Assembly: GCA_019614645.1 (NCBI GenBank)
Contig: JABWDB010000016.1
Location: 5,208,001-5,272,000, forward strand
Direction: 5' to 3'
Source: Stratiolaelaps scimitus
Taxonomy: Eukaryota > Arthropoda > Arachnida > Mesostigmata > Laelapidae
DNA length: 64,000 nucleotides
Positions 63,581-64,000 of this stretch are shown here, in pieces. A program made the translations under genes and the position numbers. The first letter of the stretch is position 1, and each line of letters starts with the position of its first letter. The notes under the pieces are model-generated. The model did no database searches and was not told where the DNA came from. It saw only the letters and a program-made list of their open reading frames with translations.

Positions 63581-63743
63581 GCGTGCCAAAGTATGCACGC
63601 CGCAGCAAAGTGAGCCCAGTTCTGGTAGAGATAGCCGTGTCACGTCGGCGGCGTATCAAACTGAACGAGTCTATGGATATGTTTACTAGGTCATTGAGGT
63701 CCCCACTGAGCATATGTGTTGTCAATGCACTCTCAACGATAAC
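63581..63743 (-). CDS. Candidate internal exon of an unknown gene
   Basis: 54 codons between TTGTTCAG and ACGC|GTAAGT: VIVESALTTHMLSGDLNDLV, NISIDSFSLIRRRRDTAI and STRTGLTLLRRAYFGT. Phase 0 to 1. The strong donor and uniform frame favour a real exon, but the product is not recognised. Confidence 0.35.
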
Positions 63744-64000
63744 CTGAACAACACACGTGTTACGAGCTATTTCCAGACCCATCAAAAAAATGAACAGCAG
63801 AGGCTGAATAAGCGCGTTTTTTTTTTGCGGAGCCAACGATATAACAACGATTTTACTTTCGTCATTAATAACTATTATGTAAACACAGCAACACATATAA
63901 ACACTTTCGAAGATATTAGAAAATCAATTCCACCGCGTCACACGCAGGCATGCCCTCCGTACAGTATTATACACCAAAAAGAAATAAGATTATTGTTATT

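Overview
The window looks like nuclear DNA of an arthropod, most likely a chelicerate and perhaps a parasitiform mite. The species is inference: the coding exons are arthropod-like, introns are many and small to medium, and AT-rich spacer is full of (TA)n microsatellites. I rebuilt gene models by hand from splice-site phase, reading frame and family knowledge. No alignment or transcript evidence was available.

Layout. (1) About 0.7-19.6 kb, plus strand: a receptor-type protein tyrosine phosphatase of the R3/Ptp10D class. It has about ten fibronectin type III repeats, one membrane helix and one catalytic PTP domain with WPD loop and [10 protein letters not shown] signature. Thirteen exons join in perfect phase, a short terminal exon fits, and a signal-peptide exon near 685 is tentative. 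Past its stop codon, coding-like sequence in shifting frames runs to about 21.1 kb. (2) 21.1-27.2 kb: AT-rich, presumably 3' UTR then intergenic. (3) 27.3-31.7 kb, minus strand: two paralogous two-exon genes for small secreted proteins (103 and 99 aa) ending in Cys-x-Leu-Cys-Cys, separated by a probable solo LTR and an orphan ORF. (4) 31.8-40.1 kb: mostly non-coding, with a few candidate exons near 36 kb. (5) 40.1-57.8 kb, minus strand: a 23-exon sarcalumenin-like gene whose phases close exactly (1270 codons plus stop). It encodes a short cytosolic N-terminus, a membrane anchor, a KEKE-type basic/acidic segment, about 550 residues of Glu/Asp/Ser-rich sequence and a C-terminal EHD/dynamin-type GTPase domain. 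(6) 57.8-64 kb: a GC-rich presumed promoter, then AT-rich sequence with isolated exon-like segments that may belong to unfinished neighbouring genes.

How they relate: I see no functional operon-like link. The phosphatase is a cell-surface signalling protein, the sarcalumenin-like protein is expected in the endo/sarcoplasmic reticulum as a calcium buffer and GTPase, and the small secreted pair is unassigned. Interspersed elements include a tRNA-derived SINE family with a CCTTTA-type tail (four copies), one directly in front of a phosphatase splice acceptor. The most interesting points are the anchored KEKE/acidic/EHD architecture, a candidate alternative last exon that would make a 54-aa membrane micropeptide from the same promoter, and the frame-shifting coding signal after the phosphatase stop codon.
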